64,000 nt of DNA from Cerasicoccus arenae (lineage in GTDB: Bacteria; Verrucomicrobiota; Verrucomicrobiia; Opitutales; Cerasicoccaceae). A program made the translations under genes and the position numbers. Below, one piece after another: positions 9,721 to 18,186 of this stretch. Numbering within the stretch: position 1 is the first letter of the stretch; every line of letters starts with the position of its first letter. The notes under the pieces are model-generated. The model was not told the origin of the DNA and ran no database searches. It was given only the letters and a program-made list of their open reading frames with translations. Where the stretch lies: NCBI RefSeq assembly GCF_014651635.1, contig NZ_BMXG01000002.1:124001-188000 (forward strand), in the 5' to 3' direction.

Positions 9721-11499
9721 GTGAGAATTAGACAATTTTACATAATATTTTTGCTCCTTCCAGGAGCGCTGACTGCCCAGATTACAATTAACTGGGGCAG
9801 TGGTGTTGCGTTCAATCGCATTGTTGAAAGCGATGGTACGACACTGCCGTCGCCCAGTAGTGGCTTCTCTTATGAATTGGGAACCTTCGGCAGCTTTGTG
9901 CCAACGGCGAGTAATTACAGCGAGTGGTCAGCGAACTGGCATGCGTTTGATGGAGATCCATTTTTCTATTCAATCGGCGCATCTAACGTTGGACTCTATG
10001 TGGATAGTGCGACGCTAGACTCGAGCCAGAATTCGAACTCGACCTATCCTGCCGTTGATCCGAGCTATGACTTTGCGGTCGGGCAGCAGGCGTATGTTTG
10101 GATCTATAATGAAAACGATCCGACGCAGATCAACACCTCGACGGAATGGGCGCTCTACACCCAGCTCATCGACGGCTCTAGCCCGATCGATAAGGCTTGG
10201 CAAATGCCTGACGCGAGTAGCTCCACGACAACGCAATCCTGGTATGTCACTTCGGCGGATACTGCCGTATGGGGAGGGGTAGACAGTGGTTCGGATGTTG
10301 GCGGCGGTAACATCATCAGTACGCCTGGTTCTTATCACGTGCAAACGGCAGGCTTTACGGCAGGTGTTTACTGGGATATTAATGGCTCAACCGCAGGTGC
10401 GACAAACGATGGAGGTGGCGATGCAGCGGGCACATGGAACAGCAGTAATGCCAACTGGAGCATTGACCCCACGGGTAATGTCACTACGGGTGCCTTTACC
10501 CAATACAAAGTCGCGACCTTCTCGGCAAACGATAGCGGCTCCGGTGAAGCTGACGGAGATTTCACCGTGACCAAGGCGGGTAGTACCAGCGTTTTTGGCT
10601 TAGATTTCCAAGATGGCACAGTGACGATTGGTCACGGGTCTGGCGGTGGCATTGTCTTTGACACTAGCGGCCAGTCGATTGCCTTTGCCGATGGGCAGGG
10701 CTTTGACGGGCTCGTAGACACTGCCTTTGTGAATGTACATGCTGGTCACACGGCGACTATTGAGACGGCAATTTCCAGCTCACAGGATGTCAACCTGACC
10801 GGTGGCGGCACGTTGGTGCTCGCTGGTTCACAGACTGGAGAGATTGATGGCACGCTGACACTCCAGAGCGGAACCCTGCAAATGTCTGGTACCGGCACGA
10901 ATCCCCGTTTGGGCTTCAATAGTGGTGGCCAGACGGTCGTTAGCATCGAAGGCGGCACACTATTTGTCTCGGAGAATGCTGTGACTAAGGCCAGTGACGT
11001 GCAGTTTGGCTCTACGACCGACGTAAATTATTCCAGCGGTAGCATTGTTATCGGTGAGGCCAATGATTCACTCGGCACGTTAAGCCTTACCCTCAGTACG
11101 ACTTCGACCATCGATTTTACTGGCGCGGGCACGGAATCTATCATCGCCTTTAGCGATAGTTCGGGCATTGACTGGTCGGGCTCGGAAATACTCCAAGTGA
11201 CGGATTGGGCAGGCATTCCGCTTAATTTGGGAACGGGCACTGGCTCTGGTACGGGCGGTGGCGGCACCGACCAGTTTTATATCGGCTCTAACGAAATGGG
11301 TCTGACGTCGGATCAGCTCAGCAAAATCAAGTTCTTGAATCCTGTTGGCTTAGCGCCTGGCCTCTACGACGCCTATATCTTGAGCACGGGGGAAATTGTT
11401 CCGGGTGTGATCCCAGAGCCATCAACGTATGCCATTGGCGGACTGTTGATTCTGCTTGGGGGCTACGATTTCTACCGCCGTCGCAAAGCCGGAGCTTAA
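9721..11499 (+). CDS. PEP-CTERM sorted surface protein
   Basis: 592 residues from a GTG start, 19 bases after the giant repeat protein. An N-terminal signal peptide (about residues 1-20, ending LTAQ) is followed by a beta-rich Gly/Ser/Thr body. Around residues 355-450 it contains repeats like those of autotransporter-associated beta-strand proteins (GGTLVLAG, GTLTLQSGTL). The C-terminus is a textbook PEP-CTERM signal: VIPEPSTYA, a hydrophobic segment, then YRRRKAGA. In known systems an exosortase cleaves at this signal and the protein goes to the cell surface or exopolysaccharide. No exosortase gene is in the window. The specific function is not recognisable. The gene may be cotranscribed with the upstream one. 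Confidence 0.85.
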   Translation: MRIRQFYIIFLLLPGALTAQITINWGSGVAFNRIVESDGTTLPSPSSGFSYELGTFGSFVPTASNYSEWSANWHAFDGDPFFYSIGASNVGLYVDSATLDSSQNSNSTYPAVDPSYDFAVGQQAYVWIYNENDPTQINTSTEWALYTQLIDGSSPIDKAWQMPDASSSTTTQSWYVTSADTAVWGGVDSGSDVGGGNIISTPGSYHVQTAGFTAGVYWDINGSTAGATNDGGGDAAGTWNSSNANWSIDPTGNVTTGAFTQYKVATFSANDSGSGEADGDFTVTKAGSTSVFGLDFQDGTVTIGHGSGGGIVFDTSGQSIAFADGQGFDGLVDTAFVNVHAGHTATIETAISSSQDVNLTGGGTLVLAGSQTGEIDGTLTLQSGTLQMSGTGTNPRLGFNSGGQTVVSIEGGTLFVSENAVTKASDVQFGSTTDVNYSSGSIVIGEANDSLGTLSLTLSTTSTIDFTGAGTESIIAFSDSSGIDWSGSEILQVTDWAGIPLNLGTGTGSGTGGGGTDQFYIGSNEMGLTSDQLSKIKFLNPVGLAPGLYDAYILSTGEIVPGVIPEPSTYAIGGLLILLGGYDFYRRRKAGA

Positions 11500-11551
11500 A
11501 GCTGGATTTGGCTTCTAACCGTATCGCTTACGGTTCATACTGGGGAGCTTT

Positions 11552-12199
11552 ATGAATAACTTTTTCTGCATTTCATCCCTTGTACTGCTGGTTTCGATTT
11601 CGTCGCCTTTGACAGCTGCGTCAACTACGCTGCCACATCATCCTGTTCACACACATGCCTTTTACGACGGTGAGACACCGCTAAAAGCGGCAGATGCTTG
11701 GACGCTGGAAGAAGGTGAACTGAGCTGCGATGGGGAACCACGCGGATACTTGGTGTTGGCGGAAAATGAAAGCGATTATACGCTAACATTTGAATGGAAG
11801 TGGGAGTCTGAAAAGGGAGGGAACGGCGGTATTTTGATCCACGCCTTGCCAGCCACGAGTGGCTTTCGCACTTGGCCCAGTTGTATTGAAATACAACTGC
11901 AAAGCGGTATGGCAGGGGACATCTACGCCATCGGTCAACTACCGGGGTTTGTTGGTGAAGGCCCGATGTTTGTGGCACCAGGTGTGGCGGTGGTTCGGCT
12001 GGACCGCAAGGCTGACGGAGAGAAACCGATAGGAGAATGGAATACCATGGAGATCATCGCTTCCGGCGATGAGTTAACCGTAAAAGTCAATGGCCAGCTG
12101 GTGAATCATATCACTAAGGTCAACCCACAGCAGGGGGCAATTGCATTACAGAGCGATGGCAGTCCTATCCGCTTCCGGAATATTGAGTTGGTGAAGTAA
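11552..12199 (+). CDS. Secreted DUF1080 (3-keto-disaccharide hydrolase-like) protein
   Basis: 215 residues with a signal peptide (about 1-23, ending LTAAS). The body matches the DUF1080 jelly-roll pattern common in Verrucomicrobiota and Planctomycetota: a 'YDGETPL' start, a central 'GGNGGILIHA' strand, 'WPSCIEIQLQSG', 'GEWNTMEIIASGDELTVKVNG' in pieces, and 'GAIALQSDGSPIRFRNIEL' at the end. Members of this fold have been linked to 3-keto-disaccharide hydrolysis or carbohydrate binding; activity here is inferred from the family only. A GGGAG Shine-Dalgarno lies about 7 bases before the ATG, better than for most genes here. Confidence 0.8.
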   Translation: MNNFFCISSLVLLVSISSPLTAASTTLPHHPVHTHAFYDGETPLKAADAWTLEEGELSCDGEPRGYLVLAENESDYTLTFEWKWESEKGGNGGILIHALPATSGFRTWPSCIEIQLQSGMAGDIYAIGQLPGFVGEGPMFVAPGVAVVRLDRKADGEKPIGEWNTMEIIASGDELTVKVNGQLVNHITKVNPQQGAIALQSDGSPIRFRNIELVK

Positions 12200-12694
12200 T
12201 CAGTTGATATACATCTTCAGCTTTTCGCGCATTTGATCATCTATTAAAGGCACTGGATTCCGTCGTTGTTGTTAACGATTGTCCATTCCTTGAGAGCGCA
12301 GCCATGAGCTTTCGTTCATCAAATCACGGTTATCTCATCGCGAACTTCAGTGCAGTTGTTAGGGCATCCTTCGCCAAGATATTGATGACGTTTTGGACGG
12401 TGCTTTTTCATTATCTCATTGCCCGTTTCGAAGGCGTAATCAAGCCCGCGGATGTCCGTCTGGCTCTCTCCTATAGCGCATTCTGACTATAAATCTGGGT
12501 GATTTCAATGATCCTGACCAAGCCTTCGCATGTTGGATTGGTTCGCTTTGTGTGGTCAGGAAATAGCAAAACCTATGTCAGTAAATCGCTCCCTGAAGTA
12601 ATGGGTTCTGTGGTATGTTAATTAGCTTTAGCATCTTATGGAAGATGCTTCTACCTCTTGTAAAAGCTTAACCTCAATAATCAAAGATAATAAT
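12200..12694. other. 495-base intergenic stretch without a supported gene
   Basis: The space between the DUF1080 and GH16 genes holds only short open frames on either strand (for example 12304-12486, plus), without a ribosome binding site or recognisable protein features. The 3' part holds a perfect hairpin (12630-12649) and an A+T-rich leader to the GH16 gene. It could be a decayed gene; I cannot identify one. Confidence 0.5.
12630..12649 (+). promoter_or_regulatory. Perfect hairpin in the GH16 upstream leader
   Basis: AGCATCTT and AAGATGCT form an 8-bp stem around a 4-base loop, about 45 bases before the chosen GH16 start. A possible ATG at 12638 lies inside this hairpin, which argues against it as the start. 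It may be a leader structure or a weak terminator; there is no clean T-run. Confidence 0.5.
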
Positions 12695-14938
12695 ATGAAG
12701 GAAAAAATACTACCCCTGCTGTTTTCGTTTGCTTTGACCTCTCTAGTTAATGCCGCTCCTCCGCCGGGAAGCTTTACCCTGACATTCGAAGAGGATTTCA
12801 GTAACCCAATTATTGACGGATCGAAATGGAAGGTCGGGCCAGCAGATGCATTTATTGAAGGTTCTGGAGGCTGTAATGTTGATAATTTCAACGTCACTGG
12901 AGGTGCCCTTTCGATAAAGGCAACGACGGATCCCGTTGATTACTGCTGGACTACTTATGACTATTCCTCTGGCGAACTGACTTCTTTTCTACGTTTCAAG
13001 CAAAAGTATGGTTATTTTGAAACACGCGCCAAATGGGATAGCGTTTCCGGCATGTGGCCAGCATTTTGGTTGATGCCCGAGCGCGATCAATACGGCACGA
13101 AGGAATGGAAGAATAATATCTTTCTTAAGTTCGACCTAAGCTCGGCTGGCATTGGCACGGTGACAGATGCCACGCTTCGCCTTTGTGCTAAAAATGTAGG
13201 CAATACCGCTGGGAGTGATCCTAATAATTTACAGCTGTTCCGCGTGGCATCCGATTCCTGGGATGAGGGAACGATTAACTGGAATAATCAGCCAGTTTGG
13301 GACCCGCTCTACATTGAACAGAAGTTCGACTACGACGCACCCGCTGGCAGTTATGTTGATTTCGACGTTACGGATTACGTGACAGTCGAGGTCGGTAGTG
13401 ATGGCGTAATCTCCTTAGCTTTGGCGGATGAATTTCGCCGTGCGCGCGGACAGTGGTACCATAGTAAGGAGGCGTCGAATTCCGCGCATTGGCCACAGCT
13501 GATTGTGAACGGTGTAACTTACTATCCGACCGATGACGCAACGGTTGTCTGGGGAAATCAGGCGGAAGTTGAGTTTGGAGCTTCGAATGAATTAAGCGCC
13601 CGATCGATGTATTATGACCCTACCGACAGCACCGGTATTCCCGAACCTGTAATAGATGGAGTTCCGGTGGATTTGGGTAAAGGGATGGAGATCGATATCA
13701 TGGAAGCTTATGGTGTTTTGGGTGCATATCAAATGGGGCACGCCACTCATTGGGATGGCTATGGAGCCGGTCACAAGGTTAGTGGATGGGGTCCCGTTCC
13801 AGTTATGGATGTTGGTGAGTATCACACCTATGGCCTATATTGGGAAGAAGGGCTCTTGGAATTTTATGTGGACGGAGTTAAAACCGGAAGTCGTCAAGAT
13901 GCTCGAGTGATTGATGTGCCTGCTTACATTCTTCTGACGCTACAAGTTGGCGGATCATTTGTTGGGAATAATCCAACGCCTGCTATCAACAATCAAAGTG
14001 TGGAGTTTGATTACGTTCGAGTCTGGGAGGGAACCAAATCAGGAACTGTTCCTTTAGCGACCATTCGCAATGTTGACGGCACGGTCTCTTTTGGAAACGA
14101 TCATGCTGTTTATGGTGGAGCGGGTAACTCCGGAGCCGTGGTCACTGTTGAAGATGACGGCGTGGGAATGTCTATTTCGAAAAACGGTTGGATTAAGTTT
14201 CCGCTTAGTTACACCGTAACATCAGACACGTGGCTGGAGTTCACATTTGATTCATCTGCCGCCGGAGAAATTATTGGCATTGGTTTCGAAGAGGACGATA
14301 CCAATAGTAATGACAAACGCGTATTCCAGCTCGCAGGCTCTCAAACGTGGGCGAACGCATGGCAGGACTCCAATGACTATGTAGTTGAATCCGGGCCGGT
14401 GACCTATTCCATCAATGTTGGCGCATTCTACACGGGAGCAATGACGCACCTAGTCATCGTTTCGGACGACGACTCCAACTCCGGTATCTATGGCCAATTC
14501 CGCAACGTGAAAATTACAGAAGGCCCAGCAGGTGGGACGCCAATTGCTATCGGCTCGCTCAACAATGGGATTGCTGCTGATGATTCCCGGTCTGGAACTG
14601 GTTACCTCATGTATAGTGCCAGTAACGTTATATCCCGCTTTGGCGCATATATGGGAAATGCGGATCATGTCATTGCAGTCCTCTACAGCTCAGGCCAGTG
14701 GTATGCTGATAAAAACTTTGGCCAAGTTGCGTTTACGCCTGACCCAGCGGATGTATTGTTGGCGACAGTTGATTTTACGAATGATACCGTAAATTCTCTA
14801 GAGGGTGTCAGTGGTACAGAGCATGGTATTCAATATGGCTATGCGACAGGTGACTTGGGCTATATTGTCGATTGGTGGAATGGTGCTGCGAATGATGGCG
14901 AGTTTGGTGTTACCGGAACGACTTTCACACCATGGTAA
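12695..14938 (+). CDS. Secreted GH16 glycoside hydrolase with inserted DNRLRE-like module and C-terminal binding domains
   Basis: 747 residues from the ATG at 12695, chosen because it gives a signal peptide (MKEKILPLLFSFALTSLVNA); the frame is open further upstream. The GH16 fold is recognised from GMWPAFWLMPE (to about residue 128) and the catalytic motif MEIDIMEAYG (nucleophile E332, D334, acid/base E337), the six-residue E-x-D-x-x-E form of laminarinases, agarases and carrageenases. About 195 residues lie between these normally adjacent elements. They resemble a DNRLRE/CBM96-type module (KFDLSSAG, RVASDSWDEGTINWNNQP, YVDFDVTDYV). After the catalytic domain (to about 445) come a beta-sandwich module like those in marine polysaccharide-degrading enzymes (about 450-620) and a final roughly 110-residue domain. 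The substrate is probably an algal beta-glucan or galactan; the exact one cannot be told from sequence. Confidence 0.85.
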   Translation: MKEKILPLLFSFALTSLVNAAPPPGSFTLTFEEDFSNPIIDGSKWKVGPADAFIEGSGGCNVDNFNVTGGALSIKATTDPVDYCWTTYDYSSGELTSFLRFKQKYGYFETRAKWDSVSGMWPAFWLMPERDQYGTKEWKNNIFLKFDLSSAGIGTVTDATLRLCAKNVGNTAGSDPNNLQLFRVASDSWDEGTINWNNQPVWDPLYIEQKFDYDAPAGSYVDFDVTDYVTVEVGSDGVISLALADEFRRARGQWYHSKEASNSAHWPQLIVNGVTYYPTDDATVVWGNQAEVEFGASNELSARSMYYDPTDSTGIPEPVIDGVPVDLGKGMEIDIMEAYGVLGAYQMGHATHWDGYGAGHKVSGWGPVPVMDVGEYHTYGLYWEEGLLEFYVDGVKTGSRQDARVIDVPAYILLTLQVGGSFVGNNPTPAINNQSVEFDYVRVWEGTKSGTVPLATIRNVDGTVSFGNDHAVYGGAGNSGAVVTVEDDGVGMSISKNGWIKFPLSYTVTSDTWLEFTFDSSAAGEIIGIGFEEDDTNSNDKRVFQLAGSQTWANAWQDSNDYVVESGPVTYSINVGAFYTGAMTHLVIVSDDDSNSGIYGQFRNVKITEGPAGGTPIAIGSLNNGIAADDSRSGTGYLMYSASNVISRFGAYMGNADHVIAVLYSSGQWYADKNFGQVAFTPDPADVLLATVDFTNDTVNSLEGVSGTEHGIQYGYATGDLGYIVDWWNGAANDGEFGVTGTTFTPW

Positions 14939-14975
14939 TTCGAAATATCTTTTTAATCTGATTAAGGCACTGGCT

Positions 14976-15008
14976 AATGCGTGGGGCTCTGGTTGAGTTC
15001 CACGCATT
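14976..15008 (+). terminator. Hairpin after the GH16 gene, candidate terminator
   Basis: AATGCGTGG pairs perfectly with CCACGCATT (9 bp, 15-base loop), 37 bases after the GH16 stop. The following T-run is weak, so it may be a terminator or an RNA-stability hairpin. Confidence 0.45.
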
Positions 15009-15117
15009 GGTCCATCTTTAATAAGAAATACCCGGCCATCGCTAATTGCTGACTTACTCGCTGTGGAGCATGGAATTCAATTATTTAACGAGAGGATCGG
15101 ATTGAATTTAGGCGTTT

Positions 15118-15474
15118 TCAATTTTCGAGCAGCGTGAATGTGAAGGGTACTTTTTTTGCGTTTGGTGCAGCTTCGCAGTCGAGTTCAATGCAGACGAACC
15201 ATTTACCAACGGGGAGCGTGAGGGAGGTTTTAATGCGCCCATTGGCATTCGCAAAGAGCGTTTGGCCATGGATTTTTGAGGCCAAGTGGTCATCGACTTC
15301 GCCAGTCTTCATCAACCGCCTGAAGTCGGCCTCCTTTAGATAAAAGCCAAAGATTGGGTCAGAGCCACGTGTTTGGACAACGACCTGCAAGGTCAACGCT
15401 TGGTCAACGGTCAGTGATTGATGCCATGCGGCGTCAATTGCGACGAAAGATTCGGTTTCAAGTAATTTGGCCAT
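15118..15474 (-). CDS. Small soluble protein of unknown function downstream of guaB
   Basis: 118 residues, no signal peptide or membrane segment, mixed alpha/beta composition. The gene begins 36 bases after guaB ends on the same strand, so it is probably cotranscribed with it. I do not recognise the family. Support for a real gene is its compact protein-like composition, its same-strand position and the lack of any competing ORF. Confidence 0.6.
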   Translation of the reverse strand: MAKLLETESFVAIDAAWHQSLTVDQALTLQVVVQTRGSDPIFGFYLKEADFRRLMKTGEVDDHLASKIHGQTLFANANGRIKTSLTLPVGKWFVCIELDCEAAPNAKKVPFTFTLLEN

Positions 15475-15510
15475 GGTTTAATTTAACTGCCTTTGCAGGT
15501 AGAAGACTAC

Positions 15511-17067
15511 TTAGTCCTTGTTGGTCTTGACCTCGATAACGTCGTGTGGAGAGCTCTCGCGTTGACCGGCAGGGGAGACGCGGATGTATCGGGCACGCTC
15601 CTTGTGCTCTGCGAGGTTACTAGCACCGAGGTAGCCCATACCGCTTTGCAGACCGCCTGCGAGCTGATTGAGTACGGAGTCGAGCGACCCGGAAACTTCC
15701 TTGAGTGCCTCAATGCCTTCCGCGGCAATCTTGCGATTCTTGTCCTGCTTGGAGTGGCCGTAGCGGGCTGCACTGCCAGCCTTCATGGCCTCGAGACTAC
15801 CCATGCCGCGGTATTGCTTGTAGAGCTTGCCATCGATTTCAAGGATTTGGCCGGGCGCTTCACGGCAACCCGCGAGTAAGCCGCCACACATGACGGCGTC
15901 CGCTAAGGTTAGGGCCTTGACGATGTCACCGCTTTTGGTGATGCCGCCGTCAGCGAGGATTTTAACCCCGTATTTGGTAGCAGCGCGGGTGGTTACGTAT
16001 AGCGCGGTGAGCTGCGGAATGCCGACGCCTGCGACAATACGTGTGGTGCAAATTGAGCCTGGTCCTTGCCCGACTTTGATCGTGTTAGCGCCTGCCTCAG
16101 CAAGGAAAGCCACACCCTCGGCGCTGGTTACATTACCCGCGATGATGGTTAAATCGGCAAAGGCTTCGCGGACCATACGGATCGCTTGGCCAACGCCTTC
16201 GCTGTGTCCATGGGCAGTGGAAATCGCGACAGCGTCGAGGCCTTCGTCGACGAGTGCGCCAATGTGTCCGATAAAGCGATCGCGGTCGAGTTCACCATCG
16301 TTGGTGCGGGAGGCACTGACGGCGGCACCACAAACTAGCCGGAATTCGCGATCACGAGCAGGCTTCACATTGGTGCGCTGCTCGTCGTTGATGCGCTCGA
16401 TGTCACTCAGGGTGAATAGGCCATGCAGGCGATCATTGGGATCGACCACGAGCAGCTTGTGGATACCTAGGTGTTCGTTGAAGAACTTGTCAGCGGCGGC
16501 GATGGGGTCACCTTCGATATCTGCCGTGGAGATCGTATAGACGTCAGCACGGGGCGTCATGGCCTCAATGACGCGGCGGTCGCGGTAGCGTTGTTTGACG
16601 ACTCGGCCTGGCAGGAGGCCAAGGAGCTTACCCTGATCGTCGACTACGGGAAACGTGCTAAACTTATAGCCCTTCTCCTCGATGATCTCGAGGACGTCGG
16701 CAATGTAGGCGTCGGGGCCGATTTTAATTGGGTCCTGAATGAGGCCGTGAATGTTATTTTTCACGCGAGCGACTTGCTTGATCTGCTCGCGTTCGGTCAT
16801 GTTGTAGTGGATGAGTCCCAGGCCACCGTTGGTCGCCATGGCAATGGCCATGGGGGCTTCAGTCACGGTATCCATGTCTGCCGAGATGATCGGCAAAGAT
16901 AAATGGAGGTTGGGAGATAGCTCCGTTTCCGTGATTGTGTTGCGAGGCAAGACAGCCGAATGACGGGTGGCCAACGTGACGTCGTCGTAGGTCAGCGCAG
17001 TGTCGGCGTGAAGCCGAAAAAACTCATCGGCGGTCTTGTAAAATGCTTGGTCGATTGTTTCGCTCAT
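15511..17067 (-). CDS. guaB: Inosine-5'-monophosphate dehydrogenase
   Basis: 518 residues. It oxidises IMP to XMP with NAD, the committed step of GMP synthesis, in the cytoplasm. It shows the TIM-barrel opening LTYDDVTL, a two-CBS insertion (about 110-235), the catalytic loop GPGSICTTR with nucleophile Cys340, DGGI for phosphate binding, [10 protein letters not shown], and a flap with an Arg-Tyr pair (AARYG). The motif normally reading VDTAHGHS is ISTAHGHS here: Ser283 replaces the Asp that usually contacts the NAD ribose. Other departures from the usual consensus are SADMDTVTE and KVGQGPGS. It is divergent from menC; a sigma-70-like promoter and an inverted repeat lie directly upstream. Confidence 0.95.
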   Translation of the reverse strand: MSETIDQAFYKTADEFFRLHADTALTYDDVTLATRHSAVLPRNTITETELSPNLHLSLPIISADMDTVTEAPMAIAMATNGGLGLIHYNMTEREQIKQVARVKNNIHGLIQDPIKIGPDAYIADVLEIIEEKGYKFSTFPVVDDQGKLLGLLPGRVVKQRYRDRRVIEAMTPRADVYTISTADIEGDPIAAADKFFNEHLGIHKLLVVDPNDRLHGLFTLSDIERINDEQRTNVKPARDREFRLVCGAAVSASRTNDGELDRDRFIGHIGALVDEGLDAVAISTAHGHSEGVGQAIRMVREAFADLTIIAGNVTSAEGVAFLAEAGANTIKVGQGPGSICTTRIVAGVGIPQLTALYVTTRAATKYGVKILADGGITKSGDIVKALTLADAVMCGGLLAGCREAPGQILEIDGKLYKQYRGMGSLEAMKAGSAARYGHSKQDKNRKIAAEGIEALKEVSGSLDSVLNQLAGGLQSGMGYLGASNLAEHKERARYIRVSPAGQRESSPHDVIEVKTNKD

Positions 17068-17083
17068 GGCAATGTGTATTGCC
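17068..17083 (-). promoter_or_regulatory. Perfect inverted repeat abutting the guaB start codon
   Basis: GGCAAT-gtgt-ATTGCC touches the guaB ATG (17067). It could be a protein-binding operator or a small RNA hairpin limiting ribosome access. No Shine-Dalgarno is visible there. Confidence 0.5.
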
Positions 17084-17090
17084 GTTGGGA

Positions 17091-17118
17091 ATTATGCGCT
17101 GGGCGCCCCCCTCGGCAA
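17091..17118 (-). promoter_or_regulatory. Putative sigma-70 promoter of guaB
   Basis: On the minus strand TTGCCG (17118-17113) and CATAAT (17096-17091) are separated by 16 bases, about 24 bases before the ATG. Read by eye, not scored. Confidence 0.4.
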
Positions 17119-17142
17119 GTGAAAAGCTTCTGTAATTCTCCC

Positions 17143-18186
17143 ATGACCCTCTTGCCATCAAATCTGGAACTCCGACTGGACTACCGGGACTACCACCGGC
17201 GTTTCCGCTCACCGCTCGTAACGGCCCACGGGGAGTGGCAGGAGCGGGATGGAGTGATCGTGCGACTGGAGGCCCCAGACGGGCGTGTGGGCTATGGGGA
17301 AGCGGCTCCGATTGCTTGGTTTTGCCCAGAAATTCGGACGAAACCGACAACAGGCGCGCCACTTTCTGAGCAAATGTGTTTACCCGCGTTTGGGAGCACG
17401 TTCCGACCTTTGACGATTAATGGCGTGGAAGATCCAGACCTTCACTGGGCGCTTGAGTGTGCCTTAGCGCAGCTTAATGACCCGACCTTACCAGGGGTAA
17501 GAGTACCCATTGCAGGCCTGCTACCAGCCGGTATGGCGGCACTGGCAGCATTACCTGGGCAACTGGCCAGCGCACGGCGTGCGTTAAAGTGGAAAATCGG
17601 CGTCCTCCGATGCTCTGAAGAAATTGCCTTGGCGGATCACATTGCTCAGTCCTTACCGCGCGGAGTGCGTTTGCGGTTAGATGCCAACGGCGGGCTGACC
17701 AAAGCCGACTACGCTGCGTGGTTGACGTGGTGTCAGGAGCGCCGCGATGTGATTGATTATCTCGAGCAGCCTTTGCCCATTGGGGAGGAGGCGGCAATGT
17801 TTGCTCTAGCTGAAGGCACCGGTGTGCCCATTGCGTTGGATGAATCCATTGCTCGCGTGGACATGGTTATCTTGCTCGCGAAACGCTTTCCGACGGCGGT
17901 GCTGATCATTAAGCCGTCGTTGCTGGGGAGTCGGTCGGCGTATTTGCGCTGGCGGTCGGCGAACTACCAGCATCGTGTGGTTTATTCGACGTCATTTGAA
18001 ACGGCAATCGGCCTGAAGGCGGTTTGGGAGCTGGCAGCGCTGGATTGGCCACCGCTGTCGCCCGCTGGTCTGGATGCGGCCAGCATTATGGAAGATGACG
18101 GCCTGTGCCCGATGCGCATTGGCTGGGAAATCTGTCATACGGACTGGCCTCAATCGGTCGATGAAGAGGTATGGAAGCGTCTCTAG
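17143..18186 (+). CDS. menC: o-Succinylbenzoate synthase
   Basis: 347 residues from the ATG at 17143. The frame extends upstream into guaB, but the enolase-type N-terminus begins here. The enzyme dehydrates SHCHC to o-succinylbenzoate in menaquinone synthesis. The enolase-superfamily residues are in order: K149 and K151 (LKWKIG), metal ligands D180 (LDANGG), E208 (YLEQPLP) and D233 (LDESI), and K257 (IIKPS). These are the residues of the OSBS/muconate-lactonising branch. Its 3' end overlaps menE by 16 bases, so the two are translationally linked. That pairing decides for OSBS over other enolase-family functions. Confidence 0.92.
   Translation: MTLLPSNLELRLDYRDYHRRFRSPLVTAHGEWQERDGVIVRLEAPDGRVGYGEAAPIAWFCPEIRTKPTTGAPLSEQMCLPAFGSTFRPLTINGVEDPDLHWALECALAQLNDPTLPGVRVPIAGLLPAGMAALAALPGQLASARRALKWKIGVLRCSEEIALADHIAQSLPRGVRLRLDANGGLTKADYAAWLTWCQERRDVIDYLEQPLPIGEEAAMFALAEGTGVPIALDESIARVDMVILLAKRFPTAVLIIKPSLLGSRSAYLRWRSANYQHRVVYSTSFETAIGLKAVWELAALDWPPLSPAGLDAASIMEDDGLCPMRIGWEICHTDWPQSVDEEVWKRL

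Noticed and set aside
12304-12486. 60-residue frame between the DUF1080 and GH16 genes
   Set aside because: No ribosome site, no recognisable motif, and competing frames on the other strand. Kept only as a note in the intergenic entry.
15827-16540. 237-residue open frame on the plus strand
   Set aside because: Antisense to guaB; composition is that of a shadow frame.
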